From Bog-113 sp963752695 (GTDB taxonomy: Bacteria > Acidobacteriota > Terriglobia > Bryobacterales > Bryobacteraceae), in NCBI GenBank assembly GCA_963752695.1, contig CAVVZB010000001.1, forward strand, positions 372,001 to 436,000: a DNA stretch of 64,000 nt, read 5' to 3'. Each line of letters starts with the position of its first letter. The stretch's first letter is position 1. Made by a program: the position numbers and the translations under genes. Below, piece by piece: positions 9,611 to 19,078 of the stretch. The notes beneath the pieces were generated by a model that saw nothing but the letters and a program-made list of their open reading frames with translations, was not told the DNA's origin and did no database searches.

Positions 9611-9859
9611 TCAGTCGGCACGGTGATCCACCAGGGCAACCGCATTCGGACCGAGATCGGCGCGCACGAACACTTCAGGCCCGAACGATCCATTGCCCAA
9701 CCCCGGGAAATAGCTATTGGCCAACGCAACCGCCGAACCGTTTTGACCACCAGCCAACACAATGTCCGGGACTCCATCTCCGGTCACATCGCCCACCGCC
9801 ACGCTCGCGGCATATAGCTGGGAACCCAATCCCGCCCGCCTCGTCGTCCCCCTTGCCAT
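9611..9859 (-). pseudogene. Remnant of an FG-GAP/VCBS-repeat protein
   Basis: An 82-codon reading frame whose middle, SVAVGDVTGDGVPDIVLAGG followed by SYFPGLGNGSFGPE, is one FG-GAP/VCBS beta-propeller blade with its calcium-binding DVTGDGVPD motif. No signal peptide, no further blades and no ribosome-binding site are visible, and the stretch upstream falls inside the 5' region of the divergent helicase. I read it as the 3' end of a larger secreted repeat protein that has been eroded. It fills most of the 330-base gap between the flavoprotein and helicase genes. A short expressed protein cannot be excluded. Confidence 0.5.
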
Positions 9860-9899
9860 TCACCGCTATTTCCGCTACCGTAGGCAAAGAAAAGGCGAA

Positions 9900-12254
9900 G
9901 TGAATCTCTCCCTCTCATTCCCCGACTCCCCACTCGACCTCACCGCCGCCCGCCAGCGCCGCAATGAGCCGTCCCTTGACGCCGTCATCGCTTCTTTCAC
10001 CGCGCTCACCACCCGCGACGAATCTCCCGTCCGCGCCATCCGTCATGAGCCTGCCCGCCCTGGCGTTTTCCTGCCTCTGCCCAAAGCCCTTTCACCAGCC
10101 ATCGCCGAAGTGCTCCAAGCCCGCGGCATCCAGCAGCTCTACGCGCATCAGGCCGATGCTTTCGAAGCCAGCGCACAAGGCGGCAACATCGTCATCGTCA
10201 CGCCCACTGCCAGCGGCAAGACGCTCTGCTACAACCTTCCCGTCCTTAACGCGCTACTCCAAAACCCTGACGCTCGCGCTCTGTATCTCTTCCCCACCAA
10301 GGCGCTCGCCGAAGACCAACTCCACGAACTCCACACCTTCGTCGAAGAGATGCACTCCGAGCTGTGCGTCCATACCTTCGATGGCGACACACCCTCGGAC
10401 GCTCGCAAAGCCATCCGCCAGCGCGCCAACGTTGTGCTCACCAATCCGGACATGCTCCACGCCGGCATCCTCCCGCATCACACCAAGTGGGCTCGCCTCT
10501 TCGAAAACCTGCGCTATATCGTCATTGACGAACTGCATTACTATCGCGGCGTTTACGGTAGCCATCTCGCCAACGTGCTCCGCCGCTTGGCTCGCTTATG
10601 CGCGTTCTATGGCTCCCGTCCTCAGTTCATCTGTTGTTCGGCCACCATCGCTAACCCTTGCGAGCTCGCCGAAGCCCTCACCGCCCAGCCGTTCTCGCTC
10701 ATCGATCGCAATGGCGCTCCCGCCGGCGAGCGGTACATGATCTTTTACAACCCGCCCGTGGTGAATCGCCAGCTCGGCATTCGCCGCAGTTACATCAATG
10801 AAACCCGCCGCATCGCAATGGACTTCCTCGATCACCGGCAGCAAACCCTCGTTTTCGCCAACAGCCGCCTCGCGACCGAAGTGCTGGTCACCTATCTGAA
10901 AGACGCGTGCGATCGGGGCCGCGTCCCTACCGAGAGCGTCCGCGGGTATCGCGGCGGTTATCTGCCACGCGAGCGCCGCGAAATCGAGCAGCGTCTCCGT
11001 GCCGGAGAAATCCGCGCTGTTGTCGCCACCAATGCTCTGGAGTTGGGCATTGATATCGGATCGCTCGATGCTGTCGTGATGGCCGGATACCCTGGAACAA
11101 TCGCATCTACGTGGCAGCGCGCCGGTCGCGCCGGTCGCCGTCAATCCGCCTCCGCCGCCGTGCTCGTCGCCTCCAGCGCGCCGCTCGATCAATACGTCGT
11201 CGAACACCCCGAGTACTTCTTCGGTAGTTCCCCGGAACACGCCTACATCAATCCCGATAATCTAGAAATCCTGCTTGCTCACCTCAAATGCGCCGCCTTC
11301 GAACTCCCCATTGAAGCCAATGAGAAGTTCGGCCCGCACGATACGGCCGAGCTGTGTGCATTCCTCGAAGAAACTGGTTTTGTGCACAAGTCTGCACAAG
11401 TTTGGCATTGGACCTCGGAAACTTACCCGGCCGATACCGTCTCTCTCCGGGCCGTCACCAGCGACAACTTCGTAGTGATCGATATCACTGGTGAGCCCAA
11501 AGTCATTGCCGAGGTCAGCTTTCCCACCGCCCTCACCACGCTTCACGAGAAAGCCATCTATCTGCACGAGGCCAAACAGTTTCACGTGGAACGTTTTGAC
11601 TATGAGGAGCGCAAAGCCTATGTCAAGCGCGTCGATTGCGACTACTACACCGACGCCATCGATTACACCCAAGTCGCTGAACTGAATCGGTTTGAGTCCG
11701 AGCCGCTTGGTCCTGTGCTACGCGTACATGGCGACGTTCGCATCAATCGGCAGATTGTCGGCTTTAAGAAGATCAAGTTCTATACGTTGGAAAACGTGGG
11801 CGCTGGCAAGCTGCAAATGCCCGAACAGGAAATGCACACCACCGCGTTCTGGCTGCACTGGCCCGCCGCGTTTCTGGCTACCCTCGGCTGCACACCCGCC
11901 GAACTCCAGAATGGACTCGCCGGTTTGAGCAACGCCCTTCGTACCCTGGCCTCACTGCTTCTGATGTGCGATCCGCGTGACTTGGGTATCTCCGTCTCGG
12001 AGACTACTGCCGAGCGGGAATGGTCTCCGAACCTTTATCTCTACGATAACTATCCGGGTGGCATCGGTCAAAGCGTTCCACTGTTTCGCATGGCGGCCGA
12101 TCTATTGCGCCGCACGACCGAGCTCATCGCTGCCTGCCCGTGCGATTCCGGCTGCCCTGCCTGCGTCGGCCCGCCCGGTGAAATTGGCATGCTCGGAAAG
12201 GAAATTGCGCACAAACTTGCACAATCCGCCCTAGGGGAGCCGGTCGCTTCCTAG
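9900..12254 (+). CDS. DEAD/DEAH-box helicase with DUF1998 zinc-binding C-terminus (MrfA/YprA-like)
   Basis: A 784-residue superfamily 2 ATP-dependent helicase. Visible motifs are Q-like LYAHQADAF, Walker A TPTASGKT, DEAH-type IDELHYY, motif III CSATI, and in the second RecA domain TNALELGIDIG and QRAGRAGR. The C-terminal region ends with the cysteine cluster CPCDSGCPACVGPPGE, the DUF1998 zinc site of the MrfA (YprA) family, which acts in repair of mitomycin-type DNA damage in Bacillus. The GTG at 9900 is preceded by AAAAGG; the frame is open to 9762, but that extension crosses the FG-GAP remnant and lacks family similarity. The 3' end overlaps the next gene on the other strand by 24 bases. 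Confidence 0.92.
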   Translation: MNLSLSFPDSPLDLTAARQRRNEPSLDAVIASFTALTTRDESPVRAIRHEPARPGVFLPLPKALSPAIAEVLQARGIQQLYAHQADAFEASAQGGNIVIVTPTASGKTLCYNLPVLNALLQNPDARALYLFPTKALAEDQLHELHTFVEEMHSELCVHTFDGDTPSDARKAIRQRANVVLTNPDMLHAGILPHHTKWARLFENLRYIVIDELHYYRGVYGSHLANVLRRLARLCAFYGSRPQFICCSATIANPCELAEALTAQPFSLIDRNGAPAGERYMIFYNPPVVNRQLGIRRSYINETRRIAMDFLDHRQQTLVFANSRLATEVLVTYLKDACDRGRVPTESVRGYRGGYLPRERREIEQRLRAGEIRAVVATNALELGIDIGSLDAVVMAGYPGTIASTWQRAGRAGRRQSASAAVLVASSAPLDQYVVEHPEYFFGSSPEHAYINPDNLEILLAHLKCAAFELPIEANEKFGPHDTAELCAFLEETGFVHKSAQVWHWTSETYPADTVSLRAVTSDNFVVIDITGEPKVIAEVSFPTALTTLHEKAIYLHEAKQFHVERFDYEERKAYVKRVDCDYYTDAIDYTQVAELNRFESEPLGPVLRVHGDVRINRQIVGFKKIKFYTLENVGAGKLQMPEQEMHTTAFWLHWPAAFLATLGCTPAELQNGLAGLSNALRTLASLLLMCDPRDLGISVSETTAEREWSPNLYLYDNYPGGIGQSVPLFRMAADLLRRTTELIAACPCDSGCPACVGPPGEIGMLGKEIAHKLAQSALGEPVAS

Positions 12255-12998
12255 CCGCCCCAATAAGTGTTCCGGCAGAACCGGACGCCCGTCCGGCGGC
12301 GGAAACCAGGCATAAAGCGCTTCCAGCCTCTTCCGCAGCCATCGGCTTGGCAACTGCCGTGGGCCGGTTTCCACGTCGATGTCGCAGCAGATTCCATGCA
12401 TGTACAGCGTCATCGTATCGGTGAACGATTGCGCCACATACTCCCGAAACAGCTTCGAATTTGGGGTCGGCTGGCCGGTGCCGGCCTTGCGCGGCAAGTT
12501 CTGTTTTCGGACCCAACTGGGCTCGTCCACTTCTCCGTTCACACGCTGTTCCATCTCCGCCAGCAGCAGCAAACCGTATTTCATTTGCGTCTCTTTCGGC
12601 ACCCGCCGGTTCAACAAATGCGCCAGGGTATTGAAGAAAATCTGGTGGTATTCCGAAGGGTTCTCGTCCCGCACGGCGAAGAACAGAGTGGCGTTCTTAT
12701 CCACCAGATACGCAGACCGTAGCCGCCGCGTCATGGGCGGTGCATCGTAAGCCACCGCCGGTGCTTCCCGTTCCGAAACCCGCTCCAGATAGGGAGTTAG
12801 CACCACGCGTACTTCCCCGATCGCCTCGCAAACGTTGGCCGGTAAGGCCGCTACCGGTTCATGCAGGTATTCGCGCAGTTCATCGGCGGGCATGGCCTCC
12901 AACGCCACGTAAGAAAATCCCCGTCCTAACTTCTCCAGATCTGTTTTTAGCGATAAGGCGAATTGATCGATAGATGTGCGCGTGGCCAGACCCGGCAT
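12231..12998 (-). CDS. Conserved protein of unknown function
   Basis: I do not recognise this protein. With the ATG at 12998 it has 255 residues; the frame stays open to 13100, but an upstream ATG at 13076 would share the CATG of the lpxB start codon and leave no room for a promoter. It has no signal peptide and no membrane segment, is rich in Arg, Leu and Pro, and contains phrases such as LREYLHEPVAALP and DKNATLFFAVRDENPSEYHQ. Arrangement and length suggest a soluble cytoplasmic protein. Its end overlaps the helicase gene by 24 bases, and it is divergent from lpxB. Confidence 0.72.
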   Translation of the reverse strand: MPGLATRTSIDQFALSLKTDLEKLGRGFSYVALEAMPADELREYLHEPVAALPANVCEAIGEVRVVLTPYLERVSEREAPAVAYDAPPMTRRLRSAYLVDKNATLFFAVRDENPSEYHQIFFNTLAHLLNRRVPKETQMKYGLLLLAEMEQRVNGEVDEPSWVRKQNLPRKAGTGQPTPNSKLFREYVAQSFTDTMTLYMHGICCDIDVETGPRQLPSRWLRKRLEALYAWFPPPDGRPVLPEHLLGRLGSDRLP

Positions 12999-13074
12999 TA
13001 GTTTAAGTGATTGTAACAACGTGAGAAGTTGGGGGCGGTTGCTAAGATATTGACAGCGGGAGGCCGCGTCGAAC

Positions 13075-14244
13075 ATGTCTGCCGGGCGCAAAATCCTCAT
13101 TTCCGCCGGCGAATCCTCCGGCGATACTTACGCTGCTTGGTTGGTTGAGGAACTCCGCAACACCGAACCCGATACTTCGTTTTTTGGGTGCGCCGGCCCT
13201 AAGATGCGCGCTGCGGGCGTCCACCCCGTCATCCGGTCCGAAAGCCTGGCCGTCGTCGGCCTTGTCGAAGTTCTCGTGCACATTCCCCGGATCTATGGGG
13301 AGTTCCGTAAGCTGGTCCGCGCCATCCGGGAACAGAAGCCGGATTTGGCAATCCTCACCGATTCCCCGGACTTTCACCTGCGCGTCGCCCGCGAACTTGC
13401 CGCGCTAGGCATCCCCGTCGTGTACCTTGTCGCTCCCCAGGTCTGGGCCTGGCGCAAGGACCGGCTCCCTCAAATGCGCCGCGTACTCACCAGATTGCTT
13501 TGCATTTTTCCTTTTGAGGAACCCTTTTTCCTCGAAAACGGTGTCCCGGCCACCTACATTGGCCACCCTCTCGCCAGCCGGATCGGACCAACCATGAGCC
13601 ACTCGGAATTCCTGCAGCTTCATGGAATGGACGGTCTCTCCCCAGTTATCGCTCTGTTGCCCGGGAGCCGCCGCGGTGAAGCCGCCCGCCACCTGCCGGT
13701 GTTACTTGATGCGGCGGAACGCCTAGCCAAGGACTTCGGCGCTGTCTTCGTGCTCCCCGCATCCTCTACAACTGGCAGGGATTTCTACCTAAACGGCAAT
13801 TTTCGGGAACGGATTTCCGCTGCGTCCATCAAAGTGATAGAAGGACAGTCGTGGGACGCCTTGGCGCATGCGGATCTGGCCCTGGCGGCGAGCGGCACGG
13901 TCACGGTTGAAGCTGCCTTGCTGGGAACTCCCATGATTACTTTTTACCGGGTGACGCCAGCTAGTTGGTTTTTGGGGAAGTTGCTGGTGCGTATCCCCTT
14001 CTATTGCATGGTGAATCTCATAGCCGGTCGACAGGTGGTGCCCGAATTGATGCAGGGCCAAATGACGGCCGATCGACTCGTTCACGAGGCGGGTCTGCTC
14101 TTGCGTGACCCCGCCCGCCGGGATGAAATGCGCCGCGACTTACAGGAAGTGGCCTCCCGCTTGCGCGGTTCTGAAGACGCCATTCACCGCGCCGCCGCCG
14201 AAATCTGGAACTTACAAGGAGAACGAATTGGGTTCGTTTCGTAA
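13075..14244 (+). CDS. lpxB: Lipid-A-disaccharide synthase
   Basis: A 389-residue GT19 glycosyltransferase that joins UDP-2,3-diacylglucosamine and lipid X to the lipid A disaccharide at the inner membrane. The N-terminus ILISAGESSGDTYAAWLV is the classic LpxB start; further family motifs are DSPDFHLRVA, APQVWAWRKDR, GHPLASR, LLPGSRRGEAARHLP, and the sugar-nucleotide-binding ASGTVTVEAALLGTPM. Length is normal. It shows the organism makes lipopolysaccharide. The next gene starts within its last codons, so both are probably translated from one message. Confidence 0.97.
   Translation: MSAGRKILISAGESSGDTYAAWLVEELRNTEPDTSFFGCAGPKMRAAGVHPVIRSESLAVVGLVEVLVHIPRIYGEFRKLVRAIREQKPDLAILTDSPDFHLRVARELAALGIPVVYLVAPQVWAWRKDRLPQMRRVLTRLLCIFPFEEPFFLENGVPATYIGHPLASRIGPTMSHSEFLQLHGMDGLSPVIALLPGSRRGEAARHLPVLLDAAERLAKDFGAVFVLPASSTTGRDFYLNGNFRERISAASIKVIEGQSWDALAHADLALAASGTVTVEAALLGTPMITFYRVTPASWFLGKLLVRIPFYCMVNLIAGRQVVPELMQGQMTADRLVHEAGLLLRDPARRDEMRRDLQEVASRLRGSEDAIHRAAAEIWNLQGERIGFVS
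14216..14221 (+). promoter_or_regulatory. Ribosome-binding site deciding the TTG start of the M1-like gene
   Basis: A perfect AAGGAG lies 6 bases before a TTG at 14228, inside the last codons of lpxB. It fixes the start of the following gene at TTG 14228 rather than at the in-frame start 123 bases upstream, and it places a signal-peptide-like sequence directly at the N-terminus. Confidence 0.75.
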
Positions 14245-16195
14245 AACTCTGTGGTTGACCATGGGCCTGTGTGCCCTAGCGGGCTGGTCGGACCGGCTAC
14301 ACGCGCAGCAGCCGCGCCAATCCCGCATCGATGTCCAACACTATGCGATCAACGCGGAAATCAAGCCCGCCTCGCAGTCGATCACGGCGCACGTCACCGT
14401 CGACTTCACCCCGGTCGACGACGGAATCAGTTCTATTCCGTTCGAGCTCAATAACTCCCTCAACATCTCCAAGGTTGTCGACGAGCAAGGCCACCAGTTG
14501 CAGCCCTCGCGCACCCAGAGCGATTTCACCGTGCGGGTCGCGTTCCCAAGCCCGCTCGCGAAAGGTTCGAAACACGCGCTGACCTTCGACTATGAAGGGC
14601 GTCTCAGCGGCGACGAAGATTCGCCTGTCTTCGGCATCAAGTTTGCTGCCATTCATGAGGATTTCGCCTACCTTCTTTACCCGGCGCGCTGGTTCCCCGT
14701 CAGTGGCTACACCACCGATCGCTTTGCGGCAGACTTGACCGTGCGCGTTCCGTCCGGATACAACGTCGTGGCGAGTGGCGCCGGTGCGGGTGCCGCGGGC
14801 GAGTTTAACTACAAGTTCACCAAGGATTCGTTTCCGGGCAGTTTTGCCGTCACCAAGGGTTCCGCCGTTAAGACCAACGACGAGGGCATCCATACCGAAC
14901 TCTATTTCCGCGGGACGGAGCGGGAGATGGGAGGGCAGTACGGCGCTAGCATCGCGGCCATGGTCAACTACTTCACCGGCCTGTTCGGCCAGGTGGCCTA
15001 TGGAAACCTCACCGTCGTGGAAACCGAGGCTGGCGCGCCCGCGGGCTATTCCGCGCCCGGTCTGCTATTTCTCAATCCGCGCACCATCGGCCGTGACGTG
15101 AATGCCCGCGTGCTGGCCAACCAGGTCTCGCAGCAATGGTGGGGAGTCGCTGTTTCGCCCGCCACCCGCAATCACATGTGGCTTACCAACGGCCTCGCCG
15201 CCTACTCCGAAGGGCTCTGGGCCGAACATGAAAAAGGCGCCGCCGCGCTCGAAGCTCAAATGAAAACCGTGAGCATCGAAGCGCTCACCATCGATACCGT
15301 GCCCATGATCCAAGCCGCCCGCATGGAAGACTATTCGCCTGAGTATTGGGCCCTGACTGGCAGCAAAGGCGCCGAGGTCTTCAACATGCTTCGCGCCGTG
15401 CTTGGCGACGAAAACTTCTATAAGACCCTCAAGCTTTTTCTGGAAACCAACTTTTGGAAGTCAGTCGATACGGCCGATTTCCGCAAGACCGCCGAGCAGG
15501 TTTCCAAGGAAGATCTGAAATGGTTTTTCATCGAGTGGGTCGAAGCCAGCGGCACCCCGGAGTTTAAGCTCGATTACACCGTGTTTCGCACCCAGAAGGG
15601 CTTTCGCGTGGTGGGCAAAATCGCCCAGGATCTCGATACCTTCCGCATGCCCGTCGATCTCCGCATCGAGACTGAAGGCAATCCCGAAGACAAGCGCATC
15701 GAAGTGGCTGGAACCTCGTCCGAGTTTTCCGTCGACACGTTCGGAAAGCCCAAGTCCGTCGCCATCGATCCGAATGTGAAAGTGCTGCGCCTCAGCCCCG
15801 AACTCCGCGTCTCGGTCGCCATTCGGCGCGGCGAACAGTTTGCCGAGATCAGCGAATTCCCCGATGCCTTGAAGGAGTATCAAAAGGCAATCGAAACGAA
15901 ACGCAACAGTTCCCTCGCTCACTACCGCGTTGCCGAAGTCTACTTCCTGCAGAACAACTATCAGTCCGCAGCGAATGAGTTCCGCGAGTCGTTGAATGGA
16001 GATCTGGACCCTAAGTGGGTCGAGGTCTGGGCTCACATTAGCTTGGGTAAGATCTTCGACATCACCGGCCAGCGCGATCGCGCGGTGAATGAATATGAGC
16101 AAGCCCGCCGTACCCGGGACAACACTCAAGGCGCTCAGGACGATGTCGCCAAATACTTGCGTGCCCCCTACGAACGCAAGAAGAGCGAGGTCTAA
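14228..16195 (+). CDS. Secreted M1-aminopeptidase-like protein without zinc site, with C-terminal TPR repeats
   Basis: A 655-residue protein with an N-terminal signal peptide (hydrophobic LWLTMGLCALAGW, then HAQQ). Residues ~25-480 have the M1 aminopeptidase layout: N-terminal beta domain, catalytic-like domain and the helical part with FFIEWVEASGTPEF. At the HExxH position it has NQVSQ (residues 298-302, bases 15119-15133), the third-ligand segment reads WLTNGLAAYSE, and the GxMEN loop is replaced by EAGAPAGY. All three classical catalytic elements are therefore changed, so peptidase activity is unlikely. The last ~110 residues form two or three TPR units. It overlaps lpxB by 17 bases and ends against the debranching enzyme gene. 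Confidence 0.85.
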   Translation: MGSFRKTLWLTMGLCALAGWSDRLHAQQPRQSRIDVQHYAINAEIKPASQSITAHVTVDFTPVDDGISSIPFELNNSLNISKVVDEQGHQLQPSRTQSDFTVRVAFPSPLAKGSKHALTFDYEGRLSGDEDSPVFGIKFAAIHEDFAYLLYPARWFPVSGYTTDRFAADLTVRVPSGYNVVASGAGAGAAGEFNYKFTKDSFPGSFAVTKGSAVKTNDEGIHTELYFRGTEREMGGQYGASIAAMVNYFTGLFGQVAYGNLTVVETEAGAPAGYSAPGLLFLNPRTIGRDVNARVLANQVSQQWWGVAVSPATRNHMWLTNGLAAYSEGLWAEHEKGAAALEAQMKTVSIEALTIDTVPMIQAARMEDYSPEYWALTGSKGAEVFNMLRAVLGDENFYKTLKLFLETNFWKSVDTADFRKTAEQVSKEDLKWFFIEWVEASGTPEFKLDYTVFRTQKGFRVVGKIAQDLDTFRMPVDLRIETEGNPEDKRIEVAGTSSEFSVDTFGKPKSVAIDPNVKVLRLSPELRVSVAIRRGEQFAEISEFPDALKEYQKAIETKRNSSLAHYRVAEVYFLQNNYQSAANEFRESLNGDLDPKWVEVWAHISLGKIFDITGQRDRAVNEYEQARRTRDNTQGAQDDVAKYLRAPYERKKSEV

Positions 16196-18108
16196 CGAGC
16201 GATAAGCTGGGCCACGCGGAGCAGTTCCGCGACGCTCCAGGCCTGGGCGATGCAGCCCCGCGGTGTATGAGGGGCGTCACCATCGAAGATTTCCGAGATC
16301 TGACCCAACCCGGCAGTAAGCAAATGCTCGCGAAACGGCTCAAGAATGTGCGACAGATCGGAGTGTTCGTTCACGGCGCGGGCTGCCCTTACATAAGGGC
16401 CAAGCAGCCACGGCCAGACCGTACCCTGGTGATACGCGCCGTCCCGTGACGAGGCGTCACCCTCGTACCGGCCGCAGTAACGCGAGTCGCGCGGCGAGAG
16501 CGTTCGCAATCCAAACGGCGTCAGCAGTTCGCGCGTCACCACGTCAAGAACTCGGCCCCAGCGATCTTTCTCCAAGATCGCGTGCCGTAGGCTGAAGGCC
16601 AGTATCTGATTGGGCCGGATCGCCCCGTCGCGGCTGTCCCCATGGACCACGTCGAACAAGCAGCTTTCGGCTTCGTTCCAAAACTGGGCGTTGAAGCTGC
16701 GTTTCGTAAGCGTGGCCATCTGCGCGCACTTCGCGCCGAAGTCGCCCTCTGCGAATCGGACAGCGAGGTCCGAAATAGAACAGAGCGCGTTATACCAGAG
16801 CGCCTGAATTTCCACGGGCTTGCCCGCACGTTCGGTGATCACCCGATCACCGACCTTCGCGTCCATCCACGTCAGCTGTACGCCGGCCTGGCCGCCCGTC
16901 AAAAGGCCGTCGGCCTCCACTCGTATGCCGAACAGTGTTCCTCGCTCGCGCCACTCGACGATGTCGCGCAGCGCGCTCCAACACTGCTCGCGGATGAAGT
17001 CGAAATCGCCCGTGCTCTCGGCGTATTCCCGTAGAGCTTCGACGAACCAGAGCGTCGCATCGGTGGAATTGTATTCCGGGTCGGCGCCCGCATCCGGGAA
17101 GCGGTTAGGCATCAGGCCCTGGCGGAAGAACGCCAGAAAGGCCCGAACCACGTGACGGAATACCTCGGTTTGACCCGTCCCAAGAGCGAGCCCGGGCAAC
17201 GCGATCATGGTGTCCCGTCCCCAATCCGTGAACCAGTGATAACCCGCGATCACCGTAGTCTGATCGCCCCGCGCGATCAGGAACTGGCCCGCGGCCCGGT
17301 GGAGCGCGGGAACCAGTTCGGTCGAAGATTCCAAGCGGCGCGCGCGTTCGGCATCCAGCAACTGGGCGGCATCGCGCCCCGCCACCGGTTCAGTCGATAC
17401 GATGATTCGCCCGGGTGCTTCTGGCGTAAGCGCCATCGTCAGTTCAAACGGCTGAAACAGATCCTCTTCGGAGTCGAGCCCGCGCTCCTGCTCGCGTGGG
17501 TATTGAAACTGCCGATACCAGTCGCCGGTACGCGATAAAACCGCTTGTCCATATCCGAAGTGCAGCCGGGTTAAGTCCGCGTACGGTTGGATCGAAGCCG
17601 CGCCTTCGCTCTCCGTCACCTCTTCGTTCAGCGCGGGGTTGGCGTGCGTAGTCGCATGGTAATCGCGAAAGGCAATCAACGGCTTCAGGCGCAGAGTTGC
17701 TTCGGCCGCGCCCGAAATCCGGTACTCGATCACCGTGGTATTTTCGCCGGCTATCAGGCAAATGGACTTCTCGATCTGCACCCCGCCGAATCTCCACCGC
17801 CACGTAGGCCAAGGGTCCAGCCGAAACTCGGCGAGGGCCCGATATCCTTCCGGATATACGCCGCCGGCGAACACGTTGCAGGCAAGTTCCAGGAGATCGG
17901 CGCCCGTGCTCACGGTCTCTTCGATCTTGGCCAACAGCAATTGGCGTTCGAGAGGTGCGCTGGCCGCGACTAGCAGCCCGTGATAGCGTCTGGTATTTGC
18001 GCCGGCAACGGTCCCGGATGCAAAGCCGCCCAGGGCATTCGTTTCCAGCCACTCGCGCTGGCTCGCGGCTTCCCAGTTCGCGCAAACTTCCGATCCGAAG
18101 CGGATCAT
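16192..18108 (-). CDS. Glycogen debranching enzyme (amylo-alpha-1,6-glucosidase, GH133 type)
   Basis: A 638-residue cytoplasmic enzyme of the archaeal/bacterial GDE family that removes alpha-1,6 branches from glycogen. The N-terminal domain begins with REWLETNALGGFASGT and GANTRRYHGLLVA; the C-terminal (alpha/alpha)6 barrel contains AGYHWFTDWGRDTMIALPGL and GTVWPWLLGPYV, all strong family marks. It is the third gene after gmd and the broken GDP-fucose synthase gene (10 bases downstream of the reconstructed stop of the latter), though its function is unrelated. The stop codon overlaps that of the M1-like gene in CTAA. A second, unrelated debranching enzyme (GlgX) lies at 27347. Confidence 0.94.
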   Translation of the reverse strand: MIRFGSEVCANWEAASQREWLETNALGGFASGTVAGANTRRYHGLLVAASAPLERQLLLAKIEETVSTGADLLELACNVFAGGVYPEGYRALAEFRLDPWPTWRWRFGGVQIEKSICLIAGENTTVIEYRISGAAEATLRLKPLIAFRDYHATTHANPALNEEVTESEGAASIQPYADLTRLHFGYGQAVLSRTGDWYRQFQYPREQERGLDSEEDLFQPFELTMALTPEAPGRIIVSTEPVAGRDAAQLLDAERARRLESSTELVPALHRAAGQFLIARGDQTTVIAGYHWFTDWGRDTMIALPGLALGTGQTEVFRHVVRAFLAFFRQGLMPNRFPDAGADPEYNSTDATLWFVEALREYAESTGDFDFIREQCWSALRDIVEWRERGTLFGIRVEADGLLTGGQAGVQLTWMDAKVGDRVITERAGKPVEIQALWYNALCSISDLAVRFAEGDFGAKCAQMATLTKRSFNAQFWNEAESCLFDVVHGDSRDGAIRPNQILAFSLRHAILEKDRWGRVLDVVTRELLTPFGLRTLSPRDSRYCGRYEGDASSRDGAYHQGTVWPWLLGPYVRAARAVNEHSDLSHILEPFREHLLTAGLGQISEIFDGDAPHTPRGCIAQAWSVAELLRVAQLIAR

Positions 18109-18118
18109 CGGGATCGAC

Positions 18119-19078
18119 TCAGGCCGCAGTCATGCCGGCACTTCGTTGCGTGTGCGGATTGTCGAGGAACCAACGATAAGTGTGTGCAATCCCATCCGCA
18201 GAGAGATGCGGGCGCGCCATCCGAGTGAAGTCAGGCGTGACACGTCGAGCAGCTTGCGCGGGGTGCCATCCGGCTTGGATGTGTCCTGCACCAGAGCGCC
18301 CTCAAACCCGACGACCTCGCGAACCAAAAGGGCAAGATCGCGAATGCTAATGTCCTCACCAGTCCCCACGTTGACGATTTCCGCTCCGCTATAAGATCCC
18401 ATCAGCGCGATGGCCGCATCCGCGAGATCGTCAACGTGAAGGAACTCGCGCCGCGGCGTGCCCGTGCCCCAGATGGTGACATTGGGCGCTTGAGCGAGCT
18501 TGGCCTCGTGGAACTTGCGCATCAGGGCAGGCAAGACGTGAGAGCTCTTCAAATCGAAGTTGTCATTGGGCCCATAGAGGTTGGTCGGCATGAGGCTGAT
18601 CGCATCGAAGCCATGCTGAGCCCGATACGCCTGACACATTCCTATCCCGGCGATCTTAGCAATGGCGTAGGGTTCATTCGTCGGCTCGAGCGGACCGGTC
18701 AGCAGGTCGGACTCTTTGATCGGCTGCGGCGCTAGTTTGGGGTAGATGCAGGAAGAACCCAAGAACTGCAGCTTCTTAGCTCCGTTGCGCCAAGCGGCGT
18801 CAATCACGTTGGTCTGGATCAGGAGATTGTCCCGGATAAAGTCGGCGCCGAGAACGTTGTTGGCAAGGATGCCGCCCACCTTGGCCGCCGCTAAAAAGAC
18901 ATACTGGGGCCGCGCCTTGGCGAAGAAGTCGGATACCGCGAGCTTGGCTAGTCAGATCCAACTCCGACCGGGTCTTAAGAATCAGGTTCAGATAACCGGC
19001 GGCTTTTAACCCGCGAACAATGGCGGAGCCGACCAGCCCCCGATGCCCTGCCACGTATACGCTATCTTGCGGAAGCAT
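18119..19078 (-). pseudogene. fcl: GDP-L-fucose synthase gene with two frameshifts
   Basis: The gene would make GDP-L-fucose from the product of Gmd. It starts with ATG at 19078 in a TGATG overlap with the gmd stop and begins VYVAGHRGLVGSAIVRGL, the NADP-binding site. Near 18937-18943 the frame must shift: after LDLTSQA the text continues in another frame as VSDFFAKARPQYVFLAAAKVGG, consistent with one extra base. A second shift near 18207-18212 (one base missing) restores a C-terminus reading GIAHTYRWFLDNP with a stop at 18119. Joined, it has ~319 residues, the normal length, with the YxxxK catalytic pair intact. Either two sequence errors or a decayed gene. Confidence 0.85.

Noticed and set aside
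9762..9899. Longer N-terminus of the helicase from 9762
   Set aside because: The extra residues show no family similarity and cover the FG-GAP remnant on the other strand; GTG 9900 has its own ribosome-binding site.
15461..16129. 222-codon minus-strand frame opposite the M1-like gene
   Set aside because: Antisense of a coding frame in GC-rich DNA; composition is random and no start signal or family trait is seen.
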